Part shown: piece by piece, positions 26,245 to 35,974 of the stretch
How the letters are laid out: each line of letters begins with the position of its first letter
Numbering within the stretch: the stretch's first letter is position 1
NCBI GenBank assembly: GCA_945883755.1
Contig: CAMCXX010000007.1
Span: 1 to 42,118, forward strand
DNA from: Bifidobacterium breve
GTDB taxonomy: Bacteria; Actinomycetota; Actinomycetes; Nanopelagicales; Nanopelagicaceae
Reading direction: 5' to 3'
DNA: 42,118 nt
Notes under the pieces: model-generated
Databases searched by the model: none
What the model was told of the DNA's origin: nothing
Seen by the model: only the letters and a program-made list of their open reading frames with translations
Position numbers and translations under genes: made by a program

Positions 26245-27645
26245 ATGAGTATCGCAGAGTTTCCAAATAACAACGGCCGGCGCAACAACAATCCCGCCGA
26301 GTTTGAACGCACTCCACCACAAGATGTAATCGCTGAACAATCTGTTCTTGGCGGAATGTTGTTATCTAAGGATGCAATCTCCGAGGTTGTCGAGATTTTA
26401 CGGGAACGTGATTTTTACCGTCCCGCCCACGAATTAATTTACGATGCAATTATCGATCTCTACTCACGTGGTGAGCCAGCAGATCCAGTAACCGTCTCCG
26501 CCGAATTAACAAAGCGTGGTGATTTAACACGTGCTGGTGGTGCACCTTATCTACACACATTAATCTCATCAGTTCCAACAGCTGCAAATGCCAGCTACTA
26601 CGCAAAGATAATTCGCGAACGCGCAATTATGCGCAGACTTGTCGAGGCTGGTACAAAGATTGTGCAACTTGGTTACACAGTCGAGGGCGAGGTTGATGAT
26701 GCAGTTAACGCAGCACAGGCCGAGGTACATGCTGTAACTGAACGTCGTTCAGCAGAGGATTACATTCAATTATCTGAACTCTTGCCAGCAGCATTTGATG
26801 AGATTGAAAAGATCTCATCTGGCGTAATGGGCGAGGGTGTTAAGAGTGGATTTAAAGATTTAGATGCATTAACTCATGGCTTCCACCCTGGAAATATGAT
26901 TGTGCTTGCAGCGCGCCCAGCGGTTGGTAAATCAACACTTGGATTAGATATTGCACGCTATGCATCAATCCATAAAGGTGATACCTCAGTTATCTTCTCA
27001 CTGGAAATGTCACGCTCTGAGATTACGATGCGTATGTTGTCAGCTGAAGCCCGAGTTCCGCTAAACAATATTCGCGCTGGCTCTTTAACCGATGAGGAGT
27101 GGGCGCGTATGGCAAGGCGCATGGGCGAGATCTCCGAGGCGCCAATGTTTATTGATGACTCACCAAATCTCTCACTGATGGAGATCAGAGCAAAGGCTCG
27201 TCGATTAAAACAACGCCACAATCTAAAGTTAATCGTGATTGATTACCTACAACTTATGACCTCTGGCAAGCGGGTAGAGAACCGCCAGCAAGAGGTATCT
27301 GAGTTCTCCCGTCAATTAAAGTTGCTAGCAAAAGAGTTAAATGTGCCGGTTATTGCAATCTCACAGTTAAACCGTTCACCAGAGCAACGCTCCGATAAAA
27401 AACCAATGCTCTCTGATCTTCGTGAATCTGGCTCGATCGAGCAGGATGCAGATGTGGTTATATTGCTGCACCGCGATGATCTTTATGATCAACAAAATCG
27501 ATCTGGCGAGGCTGATCTAATTGTTGCTAAACATCGAAATGGTCCAACACGAACAATCACCGTATCAGCCCAACTTCACTTTGCTCGCTTCACCGATATG
27601 GCACCTTCATACAGCTCACAAGAGAGCTATCCAAAGGAGAGTTAA
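26245..27645 (+). CDS. dnaB: Replicative DNA helicase DnaB
   Basis: 466 aa hexameric 5'-3' helicase. The N-terminal primase-interacting domain starts near PPQDVIAEQSVLGGMLL, and the RecA-like domain has Walker A ARPAVGKST (K229) and Walker B LIVIDYLQLM, followed by ESGSIEQDADVV. No intein interrupts it, unlike several mycobacterial dnaB genes. I chose ATG 26245 because GGAGG lies at 26231-26235, 9 nt upstream; a start 10 codons earlier (26215) has no such site. The stop directly abuts the convergent carbonic anhydrase stop. Confidence 0.97.
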   Translation: MSIAEFPNNNGRRNNNPAEFERTPPQDVIAEQSVLGGMLLSKDAISEVVEILRERDFYRPAHELIYDAIIDLYSRGEPADPVTVSAELTKRGDLTRAGGAPYLHTLISSVPTAANASYYAKIIRERAIMRRLVEAGTKIVQLGYTVEGEVDDAVNAAQAEVHAVTERRSAEDYIQLSELLPAAFDEIEKISSGVMGEGVKSGFKDLDALTHGFHPGNMIVLAARPAVGKSTLGLDIARYASIHKGDTSVIFSLEMSRSEITMRMLSAEARVPLNNIRAGSLTDEEWARMARRMGEISEAPMFIDDSPNLSLMEIRAKARRLKQRHNLKLIVIDYLQLMTSGKRVENRQQEVSEFSRQLKLLAKELNVPVIAISQLNRSPEQRSDKKPMLSDLRESGSIEQDADVVILLHRDDLYDQQNRSGEADLIVAKHRNGPTRTITVSAQLHFARFTDMAPSYSSQESYPKES

Positions 27646-28137
27646 TTAAATCTCCTTTAATACCCCACTATTAACATCGTAAATCGCACCAACCACCTCT
27701 AACTCCTTTGGTAAATATGGAAAACTTTTAATTCTAGTTAGGTCAGAGCTCAGGGCAGCAAGTTGATCAGTTACAGTTCTAATCTCAATACTTCTGGTAT
27801 CTAAACCGCTGCGCTCCTTGATCATGGCATGAATCTGCTCTTCACTACCACTAGCCATTTTGCAATCAGTGTGCGGCATAACCAATACCCTAGATACATT
27901 TAATAGATGGGTAGCTAAAACTAATGTTCGTAGAACATCCTCAGTTATCCGGGCACCAGCGTTACGTAAAATTTTCGCATCCCCAGGAGCCATCCCCACA
28001 ATTCGAAGCGGATCAATCCGAGAATCCATACAGGTAACAATCGCTAAACCTTTACGTGCCTGCCCAGTTAAATCATGAGCTTTAAAATTTTTAACAAACT
28101 CTTTATTGGCGGAGAATAGATCGGCAAAACCACTCAT
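27646..28137 (-). CDS. Beta-class carbonic anhydrase
   Basis: 163 aa enzyme for CO2/bicarbonate interconversion. Zinc ligands are C36, H89 and C92 (CMDSR at 36-40, HTDC at 89-92), with the D38/R40 dyad and the GDAKILRNAGARI segment intact. It is short, like the Rv1284-type beta enzymes. Its ATG follows the EamA transporter's TAG with no gap, so the two are probably co-translated. It may supply bicarbonate for carboxylases; that role is inference. Confidence 0.94.
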   Translation of the reverse strand: MSGFADLFSANKEFVKNFKAHDLTGQARKGLAIVTCMDSRIDPLRIVGMAPGDAKILRNAGARITEDVLRTLVLATHLLNVSRVLVMPHTDCKMASGSEEQIHAMIKERSGLDTRSIEIRTVTDQLAALSSDLTRIKSFPYLPKELEVVGAIYDVNSGVLKEI

Positions 28138-29052
28138 CTATCTTGCTCCTGCCTTAGCTTTATCAGCGAGGTAGATTCCTACTAATACAACTGCGCAACC
28201 AAGTAATTGGATCGGTGTGAATGATTCACTAAGCAGCCACCAAGCGATGGCACCAGCAAATATTGGCTCAACCATGCCGATCACACTACTAGTTGAAGCT
28301 GAAAGGGAGCGGATAGCGGTAACTGTTAATAGGTATGGAATTACGGTTCCGATGGTGATAATCCATAAAATAATTGTCCAGCCAGGGGCTTCAATATTAT
28401 TTAAACTTCCCCCCAACGAAAAGGTATCGGTTAAATAGTTGAAGGGAAAATTCCACCAAGGAAGTACAACCATCCAAAATGCCGCGGCGATTCCAATACC
28501 CCAGGTCATTAATGAGAGCGAGCTGCGGTTCTGGGTCAATTTCTCTGCATATAAAAAGTAGGTTGCTAGTGCGAAGGCATCGGCAAATGCAAAGATCACA
28601 CCAAGCGGGTGAAGTGATGAGCCACTCCAGATCTCAGAGATTAATAACAAGCCGCCAAAGGCAAAGCCGATTCCCCACCACATCATCGGTGAAATATATT
28701 TTTTCCGGACAAATCTTAAGTAGAGAGCAATCCAAATAGGTGCGGTGAACTCGATGATTAACGCAATTGAAACATATAGATACTTAATTGCAAAGAAGTA
28801 GAAGGAGGTAACTGCGGCGACACCAATAATTCCAAATATCATCAGATCTTTAATCTCAGATCTTTTAACCGCTAATTGTTCTTTACCAAGTGCAAATGCG
28901 ACGGTTAATAAAATTAAGGCGGCTCCGGTTGTGCGGATCTGGGTTAATCGAAAAGCATCCATATCAGCTTCGCGCAACACCTTCGCACCAACCCCGCCAA
29001 GGGCAAAACCCAATGCAGCGGAGATCATTAAAAATTCAGCGCGGTGTTTCAC
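28138..29052 (-). CDS. EamA/DMT-family transporter
   Basis: 304 aa with ten hydrophobic helices arranged as two EamA repeats (about 5-140 and 155-298). The GTG start (29050-29052) is preceded 7 nt upstream by TAATCT, suggesting a leaderless mRNA. Substrates of this family range from amino acids to nucleotide metabolites and cannot be told here. It is directly followed by the carbonic anhydrase in the same transcript. Confidence 0.88.
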   Translation of the reverse strand: MKHRAEFLMISAALGFALGGVGAKVLREADMDAFRLTQIRTTGAALILLTVAFALGKEQLAVKRSEIKDLMIFGIIGVAAVTSFYFFAIKYLYVSIALIIEFTAPIWIALYLRFVRKKYISPMMWWGIGFAFGGLLLISEIWSGSSLHPLGVIFAFADAFALATYFLYAEKLTQNRSSLSLMTWGIGIAAAFWMVVLPWWNFPFNYLTDTFSLGGSLNNIEAPGWTIILWIITIGTVIPYLLTVTAIRSLSASTSSVIGMVEPIFAGAIAWWLLSESFTPIQLLGCAVVLVGIYLADKAKAGAR

Positions 29053-29059
29053 GCTGAGC

Positions 29060-29065
29060 AGATTA
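29060..29065 (-). promoter_or_regulatory. Leaderless -10 element for the EamA-carbonic anhydrase pair
   Basis: TAATCT on the minus strand ends 7 nt before the GTG start at 29050-29052; no Shine-Dalgarno is visible. Confidence 0.45.
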
Positions 29066-29092
29066 CATTAACTTTGATGGTTGATTGTTAAG

Positions 29093-30919
29093 TTAGAAAG
29101 CAGCCTCTGAAATTTCCATAATCGCACCAGTTTCAGACTCAACTACCGCACGTTCTACTGCAATATGCGGCAGAACTGAGCGAACAAAGAATTTTGCTGA
29201 TGCTACCTTGCCATCATAGAAATCTTTATCTCGACCTGGATTAGCTAATTTTGTTTGTGCAATATCAGCTTGTTGAATAAGTAACCAGGCAATAATTAAT
29301 TCACCAGTTGCCATTAATAAACGAGATGTATTTAAGCCGACCTTATAGATCTGCTTTGGATCATCGACCGACTCCATTGCAATACCGATCATATGTGTGA
29401 TCATGCCTTGCACATCCTCTAGCGCCTTGAGCAACATCTTTTTCTCATCCGGCATATTGCCGCCGCTGGATGCGTACTTAGCTATCTCTTTACCAAGCAA
29501 AGTAATTGATCTTCCACCATCTCTAACAATTTTGCGGAAGAAGAAATCCATTCCTTGAATAGCGGTTGTTCCTTCATACAAGGTATCGATCTTGGCATCA
29601 CGTACATACTGCTCAAGTGGCCAATCCTCGGTAAAGCCAGCGCCACCAAATGTTTGTAGTGATTCAGTGCCAAGTAGTACCCAGGATTTTTCGCTGCCGT
29701 AACCCTTAACAATTGGCAGCAACAGATCATTTAATGCATGTAGATCCTGCAACTTATCCGCATCCAAACCCTCTGCCTCACCAAGTGCAAAGGCATCTTG
29801 GATGGTTGCGGTGTAAAGAACTAGTGCACGCATGCCCTCGGAGTAAGACTTTTGGACCATCAGCGAACGACGAACATCAGGGTGCTTAATGATTTCAACA
29901 CGTGGCGAGGCTTTATCCTTTGCATTTATTAAATCTGGTCCTTGCACACGAGTCTTTGCATAACTTAAGGCTTGTTGGTATCCCGCACTTAGTGTTGCAA
30001 TCGCCTTTGTACCAACCATCATGCGGGCGTACTCAATTACTTTAAACATCTGAGCAATGCCATCATGAACTTCACCGAGAAGATAACCAACAGCTGGTTC
30101 CTTCTCGCCTAAATTCATCTCACAGGTTGCTGAAACATTTAATCCCATCTTATTTTCAATTGATGTTACATACACACCATTTCGCTTGCCTAATTCTCCG
30201 GTATTAAAATCAAACATAAATTTTGGAACCATATAGAGATCTAATCCCTTGGTACCAAGCTTTCCACCTTCAGGTCGGGCAAGTACAAAGTGAATAATAT
30301 TGTCGGTCAAATCTGAGTCACCAGATGTGATGTATCGCTTGGTACCAGTGATATGCCATGTGCCATCAGCTTGCTTAACCGCTTTGCTGCGACCAGCGCC
30401 AACATCTGAGCCAGCATCTGGTTCTGTTAACATCATGGTTGCGCCCCATTGCTTATCAACCATTAACTTTGCAATCTTCTTTTGTTCCTCTGTTCCGTAA
30501 ACATAAGCAACATGGGCAAATGCAGTTCCAGATGCGTAAATATGAATTGAAGGGTTTGAACCCAAAACCATTTCAGCAATTGCCCATCTAATTGATGGTG
30601 GAATTGCAGTTCCGCCTAATTCAACCGGTGCATCAATTCGCCACCACTCATTATCCATAAAGGTTTTGTAAGATTTTTTAAATGATGCTGGAAGTTTCGC
30701 ATCTCCAGTTGCGGGATTAAAATCAACACCTTCACGATCACCATCAACAAAGGATGCAGCTAAATCATTTTCAGCTAATCGCTTAACCTCTTCTAACATC
30801 CCCATCGCAGTCTCGCGATCTAAATCGGCGTAGATAGATTTACCAAGAATTGATTCGCGTCCAAAGAGATCAAAGAGGCAGAACTCAATGTCACGTAGAT
30901 TAGATATGTAATGTCCCAT
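29093..30919 (-). CDS. Acyl-CoA dehydrogenase, FadE5-like
   Basis: 608 aa, matching the long (about 600 aa) ACAD subgroup with a C-terminal extension, such as mycobacterial FadE5 (611 aa). FAD-dependent alpha,beta-dehydrogenation of acyl-CoA is expected. MMLTEPDAGSD (165-172 core) is the FAD/substrate loop, and the catalytic base is probably E449 in YEGTTAIQG. The extra C-terminal helical domain spans about 470-608. No other beta-oxidation genes are nearby. A TAGCAT lies 9 nt before the ATG, so it may be leaderless. Confidence 0.93.
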   Translation of the reverse strand: MGHYISNLRDIEFCLFDLFGRESILGKSIYADLDRETAMGMLEEVKRLAENDLAASFVDGDREGVDFNPATGDAKLPASFKKSYKTFMDNEWWRIDAPVELGGTAIPPSIRWAIAEMVLGSNPSIHIYASGTAFAHVAYVYGTEEQKKIAKLMVDKQWGATMMLTEPDAGSDVGAGRSKAVKQADGTWHITGTKRYITSGDSDLTDNIIHFVLARPEGGKLGTKGLDLYMVPKFMFDFNTGELGKRNGVYVTSIENKMGLNVSATCEMNLGEKEPAVGYLLGEVHDGIAQMFKVIEYARMMVGTKAIATLSAGYQQALSYAKTRVQGPDLINAKDKASPRVEIIKHPDVRRSLMVQKSYSEGMRALVLYTATIQDAFALGEAEGLDADKLQDLHALNDLLLPIVKGYGSEKSWVLLGTESLQTFGGAGFTEDWPLEQYVRDAKIDTLYEGTTAIQGMDFFFRKIVRDGGRSITLLGKEIAKYASSGGNMPDEKKMLLKALEDVQGMITHMIGIAMESVDDPKQIYKVGLNTSRLLMATGELIIAWLLIQQADIAQTKLANPGRDKDFYDGKVASAKFFVRSVLPHIAVERAVVESETGAIMEISEAAF

Positions 30920-30928
30920 GGGATAAGC

Positions 30929-30934
30929 ATGCTA
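30929..30934 (-). promoter_or_regulatory. Candidate -10 element for the acyl-CoA dehydrogenase
   Basis: TAGCAT on the minus strand lies 9 nt before the ATG at 30917-30919, slightly farther than at the other leaderless candidates. Confidence 0.35.
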
Positions 30935-31000
30935 CTGCCGAGTAACTTATGCAATACCAGCCAGTAGGTTTTGCTCCTCTTCATTTGATCGGCTGAGAGA

Positions 31001-31006
31001 TAGGGT
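31001..31006 (+). promoter_or_regulatory. Leaderless -10 element for dcd
   Basis: TAGGGT ends 6 nt before the dcd ATG at 31013, and no Shine-Dalgarno precedes that ATG. Confidence 0.45.
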
Positions 31007-31012
31007 CGCCCC

Positions 31013-31591
31013 ATGTTAATTAGCGATCGGGATATTAAAGCGGAGATCGCCGCTGGCCGGGTAAAGGTAGAGCCATTTACCGAGGCGATGGTTCAGCCCT
31101 CAAGTGTTGATGTTCGGTTAGATCGCTTTTTCCGAACCTTTGAAAATCACAAGTATGAGGTGATCGATCCATCAAAGGAGCAACCAGATTTAACCCGCGA
31201 GGTTGCTGTTGCCGCTAACGAGTTTTTTATCCTCCACCCAGGTGAGTTTGTTTTAGCAAGCACCTATGAAGTAATTACTTTGCCCGATGATATTGCTGGC
31301 AGATTAGAGGGAAAATCCTCCCTTGGCAGATTGGGATTGCTTACCCACTCAACCGCCGGTTTTATTGATCCAGGATTTTCTGGTCACATAACTTTAGAGC
31401 TTTCAAATGTAGCAAATCTGCCAGTTAAATTATTTCCAGGAATGAAGATCGGCCAACTCTGTTTAATTAGATTATCATCCCCTGCAGAGCATCCATATGG
31501 TTCAGCAATTTACGGCTCACGTTATCAAGGTCAACGTGGTCCAACACCATCAAAATCCTGGTTAAATTTTCACCAAAGTGAGATTAAGTAA
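31013..31591 (+). CDS. dcd: dCTP deaminase (probably dUMP-forming)
   Basis: 192 aa trimeric enzyme supplying dUMP/dUTP for thymidylate synthesis. The active-site motif KSSLGRLGL (S102, R106) and E129 in HITLELSN line up with the mycobacterial bifunctional dCTP deaminase/dUTPase, including the length near 190 and the [11 protein letters not shown] loop. That similarity favours the dUMP-forming type, but the two classes are hard to separate by eye. It is convergent with the histidine kinase gene, with a 5 bp gap. Confidence 0.94.
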   Translation: MLISDRDIKAEIAAGRVKVEPFTEAMVQPSSVDVRLDRFFRTFENHKYEVIDPSKEQPDLTREVAVAANEFFILHPGEFVLASTYEVITLPDDIAGRLEGKSSLGRLGLLTHSTAGFIDPGFSGHITLELSNVANLPVKLFPGMKIGQLCLIRLSSPAEHPYGSAIYGSRYQGQRGPTPSKSWLNFHQSEIK

Positions 31592-31596
31592 AAGCT

Positions 31597-33063
31597 TTAA
31601 TCTTGATTTAAAAAGTGCAATTTAAAGGTTGCACCCTCACCTAATTTAGATTGCACCGAAACATAACCACCATGTGCATTCATAACCGCATCCACAATAG
31701 AAAGTCCTAAACCACTTCCCTCACCACTATTTCTTGCACGTGATGGATCGGCGCGGAAAAATCTCTCAAAGATTCGCTCTTGATCACTTTCAGATAAACC
31801 AGGACCATTATCGCTAACAGAAATAATTGTTTCAGCGACGCCTTGTTCTAGTACCACCTTTATCTCTGAACCATTTGGCGTATGAGTACTTGCATTTGCT
31901 AATAAATTTGCAACCACCTGATGCACTCTTTGTGAATCACCCAAGATAAATACCTCGGCACTTGGCAGCGTAAGTTCAATCAAATGATTTGGACCAGCAG
32001 CTTGAGCAGATGCCACTACCTCAGTTAATAATGTATTTAAATCAACTGGCTCTTGACCCATCTCGCGGGATTGATCCAATCGGGCAAGTAGCAAAAGATC
32101 CTCAACCAGTGAGCTCATGCGAACCGACTCTTTTTCAATTCGACCAACTAGCTCCTTAGTTTTTTCCTCACCAACCACCGCACCCTGTCGATGTAATTCG
32201 GCAAAACCTCTAATTGCAGTTAATGGAGTACGAAGTTCATGGGAAGCATCGGCGACAAATCGGCGCAACTTATTCTCACTACTTACTCTGGCGGCAAAGG
32301 ACTCTTCAATGCGCCCTAACATCGTATTTAATGAGGTTGTTAATCGACCAACCTCAGTATTAGGTCTAGCTGCCGGCAGACGTGCAGATAGATCACCACC
32401 TGCAATCGCTTCAGCTGTCTCTTCGACCCGCTCTAATGGTTTAAGTGAGATCGCAATAATCCAACGGGAAACTAAGCCAACTGCAAGCAAAGCAAGGAGA
32501 CCTAGAATTAAAAAGAAAAATCCTAATCTTTGCAGGGTGCGATCAACCTCTGCTAATGAGTTTGCCACAACCACACTGCCTAAACCAGTTGGTAAAACTT
32601 GAATAACTGCACGCACATCTGGTTCGCCACCATCACCTTCAATGGTAAATGGTGCACTTCCTTTAGCTCGAACCTCTTTAACGCTCATTCCAAAAACTGC
32701 GATTTGTGCCTGTGATAAATCACCACCGATCCGGCCAACTAAATTGCCATCAACATCTAATAAAGATACTGAGGCTGATGTTGGTACGCCACGCAATGGT
32801 TGAAACTCAATAAATGGGGAGTTTTGATCTCGGGCGCCTTCAGCCTCAATACCAGCACGATCTAATCTAGTTAAAGAGCTGCCAGATATTTGAATTAACT
32901 CTTGATCTACTTGCGAGATTAAATATGAACGAAGCGCCGCATTTGCCGCAAAATCTGATGCACTAATTGCTAAAGCAGTTAAAACCATCGCCGCTAAAAT
33001 AAGCCGGTTGCGCAAACTCCATAGTGATAAGGGCGTGCGCACCCGGCTTAGCGGTGACCTCAT
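31597..33063 (-). CDS. Membrane sensor histidine kinase
   Basis: 488 aa. Membrane helices lie at about 20-41 and 180-203, flanking an extracytoplasmic sensor of about 135 residues. A HAMP domain (about 203-258) follows. The DHp H-box FVADASHELRTP has the phosphorylated H275. The ATPase domain shows the N-box ANLLANASTHTP, G1 DNGPGL, F-box and G2 GEGSGLGLSIV. It partners the response regulator 3 bp upstream. The signal is unknown; the sensor has no recognisable ligand motif. Confidence 0.94.
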   Translation of the reverse strand: MRSPLSRVRTPLSLWSLRNRLILAAMVLTALAISASDFAANAALRSYLISQVDQELIQISGSSLTRLDRAGIEAEGARDQNSPFIEFQPLRGVPTSASVSLLDVDGNLVGRIGGDLSQAQIAVFGMSVKEVRAKGSAPFTIEGDGGEPDVRAVIQVLPTGLGSVVVANSLAEVDRTLQRLGFFFLILGLLALLAVGLVSRWIIAISLKPLERVEETAEAIAGGDLSARLPAARPNTEVGRLTTSLNTMLGRIEESFAARVSSENKLRRFVADASHELRTPLTAIRGFAELHRQGAVVGEEKTKELVGRIEKESVRMSSLVEDLLLLARLDQSREMGQEPVDLNTLLTEVVASAQAAGPNHLIELTLPSAEVFILGDSQRVHQVVANLLANASTHTPNGSEIKVVLEQGVAETIISVSDNGPGLSESDQERIFERFFRADPSRARNSGEGSGLGLSIVDAVMNAHGGYVSVQSKLGEGATFKLHFLNQD

Positions 33064-33066
33064 TAA

Positions 33067-33810
33067 TTACTTACTTGCTGGCAGACGCAAGCGGTATCCC
33101 ACACCTCGTACCGTGTGAATTAAAGCTGGATCGTAAATATCAACCTTCTTGCGAAGGTAAGAAACATATGTTTCTACAATTCCCATATCGCCACGGAAGT
33201 CATACTGCCATACATGATCCAAGATCTGTGCCTTGCTAACAACACGATCAGCGTTGATCATTAAGTAACGCAGTAACAAAAACTCGGTAGGAGAGAGGTC
33301 GATTAAATTGCCCGCACGTCGCACCTCATGAGTTGCCTCATCAAGTTCAAGATCGGCAAATCTAATTTTTTCCTCATCTGGCATAACCTCAGTTGCACCA
33401 GTACGGCGAAGTAGCGCGCGTAATCTGGCAACTAGCTCTTCAAGTGAGAAAGGCTTAGTTACATAATCATCGCCACCAATTGTTAAGCCAGCAATCTTGT
33501 CTTCAACTGAATCCTTTGCAGTTAAAAACAAAACACCAACATTGTGGCCCTGGCTGCGTAATTGGCGACAGACCTCAAAACCATTTTGGTCTGGCAACAT
33601 GACATCAAGGATCAGTGCATGTGGTTTGAACTCCTCTGCAATTTGCAGTGCTTGTGCACCAGTTGCAGCTGTGCGAACATCAAAGCCAACAAACTTTAAG
33701 CTGGTGGCAATTAACTCGCTGATGCTATTTTCATCATCGACCACCAAAACTCTTTGAGTAGTCGCACTTGTATCTTGGTTGTTGCTAACGCGATCTTTTA
33801 GTGCCGTCAT
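33067..33810 (-). CDS. OmpR/PhoB-family response regulator
   Basis: 247 aa. The receiver domain (about 19-135) has the acidic pair D25-D26, phospho-acceptor D69 in LILDVMLPDQNG, and the conserved lysine in LTAKDS. A winged-helix DNA-binding domain follows (about 150-245, ending HTVRGVGYRL). The ATG has a GAGGTGA SD. The organisation resembles mycobacterial TrcR/TcrA regulators, but orthology needs a tree. Target genes are unknown. Confidence 0.95.
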   Translation of the reverse strand: MTALKDRVSNNQDTSATTQRVLVVDDENSISELIATSLKFVGFDVRTAATGAQALQIAEEFKPHALILDVMLPDQNGFEVCRQLRSQGHNVGVLFLTAKDSVEDKIAGLTIGGDDYVTKPFSLEELVARLRALLRRTGATEVMPDEEKIRFADLELDEATHEVRRAGNLIDLSPTEFLLLRYLMINADRVVSKAQILDHVWQYDFRGDMGIVETYVSYLRKKVDIYDPALIHTVRGVGYRLRLPASK

Positions 33811-33874
33811 TTTTCATCACCTCGAAGGAGATGATTATCTACTAGACTGGGTGTTACCTGAGAATCGGCCTAAA

Positions 33875-35932
33875 TTAACCTTGAGGTTTTACGCTCCGAA
33901 GCAACGCCTGCGCTACATCCAGCACCTCAACTGAGCTCTCGCGAGCAACCATGCCATCAGAGACCATTACTCGACAAAATGGGCAGCCAACCGCAACCTC
34001 CTCCGCACCAGTAGCAATCGCCTCATCAACTCGATTTAAATTAATTCTGGTGCCGATCTTCTCCTCCATCCACATTCGCCCGCCACCTGCGCCACAACAA
34101 AATGATCGCTCTTGATTACGTGGCATCTCAGTTATCTCAATGCCAGTTGATTCAAGTAATTCACGTGGTGGTTCATAAATCTGATTGTGACGACCTAGGT
34201 AACAAGGATCATGGTAAGTCAACTTCTTCTCTGATTTTGAAACTGGTTTTAATCTTCCCTCTTTTACCAATTGATTTAATAATTGAGTGTGGTGCACCAT
34301 TTGTAAATCAAAGCCCTGTTGTTTGTAATCGCGGCCAATTGTTGTGAAGCAGTGCGGGCAGGTAACAACTACCTTTTTCACACCACGCGTACCAAAGGTT
34401 TCCTGCAAAGTTTCAATATTCTCGCGAGATAAAATTTGATATAAAAACTCATTACCGCTTCGACGCGCCGGATCTCCGGTGCATGTCTCACGCTTACCAA
34501 GAACACCAAATTTAACCCCAGACATATAAAGTAATTCAGCAACCGCCTTTGTTGTTTTCTTTGCCCGCTCCTCATATGCACCGGCACAACCGACCCAGAA
34601 CAAGTACTCAACATCCTCTGGAATAACAGATTCAATTACCGTGATTGGGAAATCAACCTCTGCGATCCAAGCATCTCGATCGGTGCGGTTAGCACCCCAT
34701 GGATTGCCCGCCTTCTCTAGATTTCGGAAGGTGTTACCTAGCTCAGTTGGAAACTCTGATTCAACTAAAACCTGAAAGCGGCGCATATTAACAATGTGAT
34801 CAACATGTTCAATATCAACTGGACACTCTTCAACACATGCGCCACATGTTGTACATGACCAAAGCACATCAAGTGAGATTGCATTCTCATGTGCATTTCC
34901 AACAATCTTGGTTTCAATTGGTCCATCCGCTGGTAATTTTGCAAGTGCGTGATCGCGCATCGCCATAATTAATAACTTTGGCGATAGCGGTTTTTCAGTG
35001 TGCCAGGCTGGGCATTGCGATTGGCAACGACCGCACTCAGTACAAGTAGACATATCCAGCAGACCCTTCCAAGAGATATCTGCGGCAGTTCCAATACCAA
35101 ATACATCCTCCTCTTTTGGATCTTCAAAGTTAATTGGTGCACCATGAGAGAGCATCTCTGGCAATGGACCGAGCGCATTTTCAGAGGTTGGATTTCGCTT
35201 AAAGTAAAGGTTAAAGAAGGCTAAGAAGCGGTGCCAAGCAATACCCATTGTTAAATTAAAGGCGATGACAATAAACCAAACCATCGATACTGCAATCTTG
35301 GCAAATGCAAAAACTTGAATTAGATTTTCAATTTGTTCAGTATTCATCGAGCTGAAGTAGGAAACCGCCGGATATGAAAGTGCGTAATGCCAATTCCAAC
35401 TGGTTTTGCCAAGAAGAGCACCCTCTAAGCCGCGAAGAGCAATCACACAAAATACAATTGCCAAAATAGTTGCTTCAACATAGTAAGCCTTCTTATTGCC
35501 AGAGCCATAAAATCTTGATGCTCTAGCAGGCTTTTTAAATCTAGTAACCTGTCTAATACCAATTAAGGTAACAATTCCAACTCCAGTAAGCCATGCAATT
35601 AACTCAACAAAAAATTCATAACCAACAAAATGGCCAATTATTGGCAGGGCAAAAGTGGGATTAATCAACTGCCCATATGCGGTAATTAATGTGCCAAGAA
35701 GAGCGAAGAAGCCAACCATGACAAACCAATGTGCAACTCCAGTTGCGGTGAAGTTAAGCATCTTGGTATGAGTTAAAACCTCGCGCAACATATTTTTTGT
35801 GCGCTGACCTTTATTTAAAAATCTCGCAGGATCTGGTTGGCCCGCTGAGATCTTTTTAAATAATTGGAAGGATCTAAAGGCAAAGAGGCCAACTGCAACA
35901 ATAGTTAAGAGGTAGGCGATGATTGCGAGCAC
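33875..35932 (-). CDS. Membrane-bound iron-sulfur oxidoreductase (HdrD/GlpC-like, Rv0338c type)
   Basis: About 685 aa from GTG 35930-35932; a GTG at 35951-35953 would add 7 residues. I prefer the inner start because TACCCT lies 6 nt before it and neither has an SD. The N-terminal half has several membrane helices like nitrate-reductase gamma/DUF3483 domains. Then come two 4Fe-4S motifs, CTECGRCQSQCP and CTTCGACVEECP, and two CCG-type cysteine-rich domains (VGCAGAYEERA; DPCYLGRHN plus CCGAGGG). It probably passes electrons between a dehydrogenase and the quinone pool; the donor is unknown. An electron-transfer flavoprotein from acyl-CoA dehydrogenases is one possibility. Confidence 0.9.
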   Translation of the reverse strand: MLAIIAYLLTIVAVGLFAFRSFQLFKKISAGQPDPARFLNKGQRTKNMLREVLTHTKMLNFTATGVAHWFVMVGFFALLGTLITAYGQLINPTFALPIIGHFVGYEFFVELIAWLTGVGIVTLIGIRQVTRFKKPARASRFYGSGNKKAYYVEATILAIVFCVIALRGLEGALLGKTSWNWHYALSYPAVSYFSSMNTEQIENLIQVFAFAKIAVSMVWFIVIAFNLTMGIAWHRFLAFFNLYFKRNPTSENALGPLPEMLSHGAPINFEDPKEEDVFGIGTAADISWKGLLDMSTCTECGRCQSQCPAWHTEKPLSPKLLIMAMRDHALAKLPADGPIETKIVGNAHENAISLDVLWSCTTCGACVEECPVDIEHVDHIVNMRRFQVLVESEFPTELGNTFRNLEKAGNPWGANRTDRDAWIAEVDFPITVIESVIPEDVEYLFWVGCAGAYEERAKKTTKAVAELLYMSGVKFGVLGKRETCTGDPARRSGNEFLYQILSRENIETLQETFGTRGVKKVVVTCPHCFTTIGRDYKQQGFDLQMVHHTQLLNQLVKEGRLKPVSKSEKKLTYHDPCYLGRHNQIYEPPRELLESTGIEITEMPRNQERSFCCGAGGGRMWMEEKIGTRINLNRVDEAIATGAEEVAVGCPFCRVMVSDGMVARESSVEVLDVAQALLRSVKPQG

Positions 35933-35938
35933 AGGCCT

Positions 35939-35944
35939 AGGGTA
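35939..35944 (-). promoter_or_regulatory. Leaderless -10 element for the iron-sulfur oxidoreductase
   Basis: TACCCT on the minus strand ends 6 nt before the GTG at 35930-35932, which supports that inner start over the one at 35953. Confidence 0.4.
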
Positions 35945-35974
35945 GGTGAGCACAGTAGAAAAAGGGCTTAAGAG

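Noticed and set aside
29045-29060. A third parS-like sequence, TGTTTCACGCTGAGCA, over the start of the EamA gene
   Set aside because: Only 12 of 16 positions match and the right half-site is destroyed, so ParB binding is unlikely.
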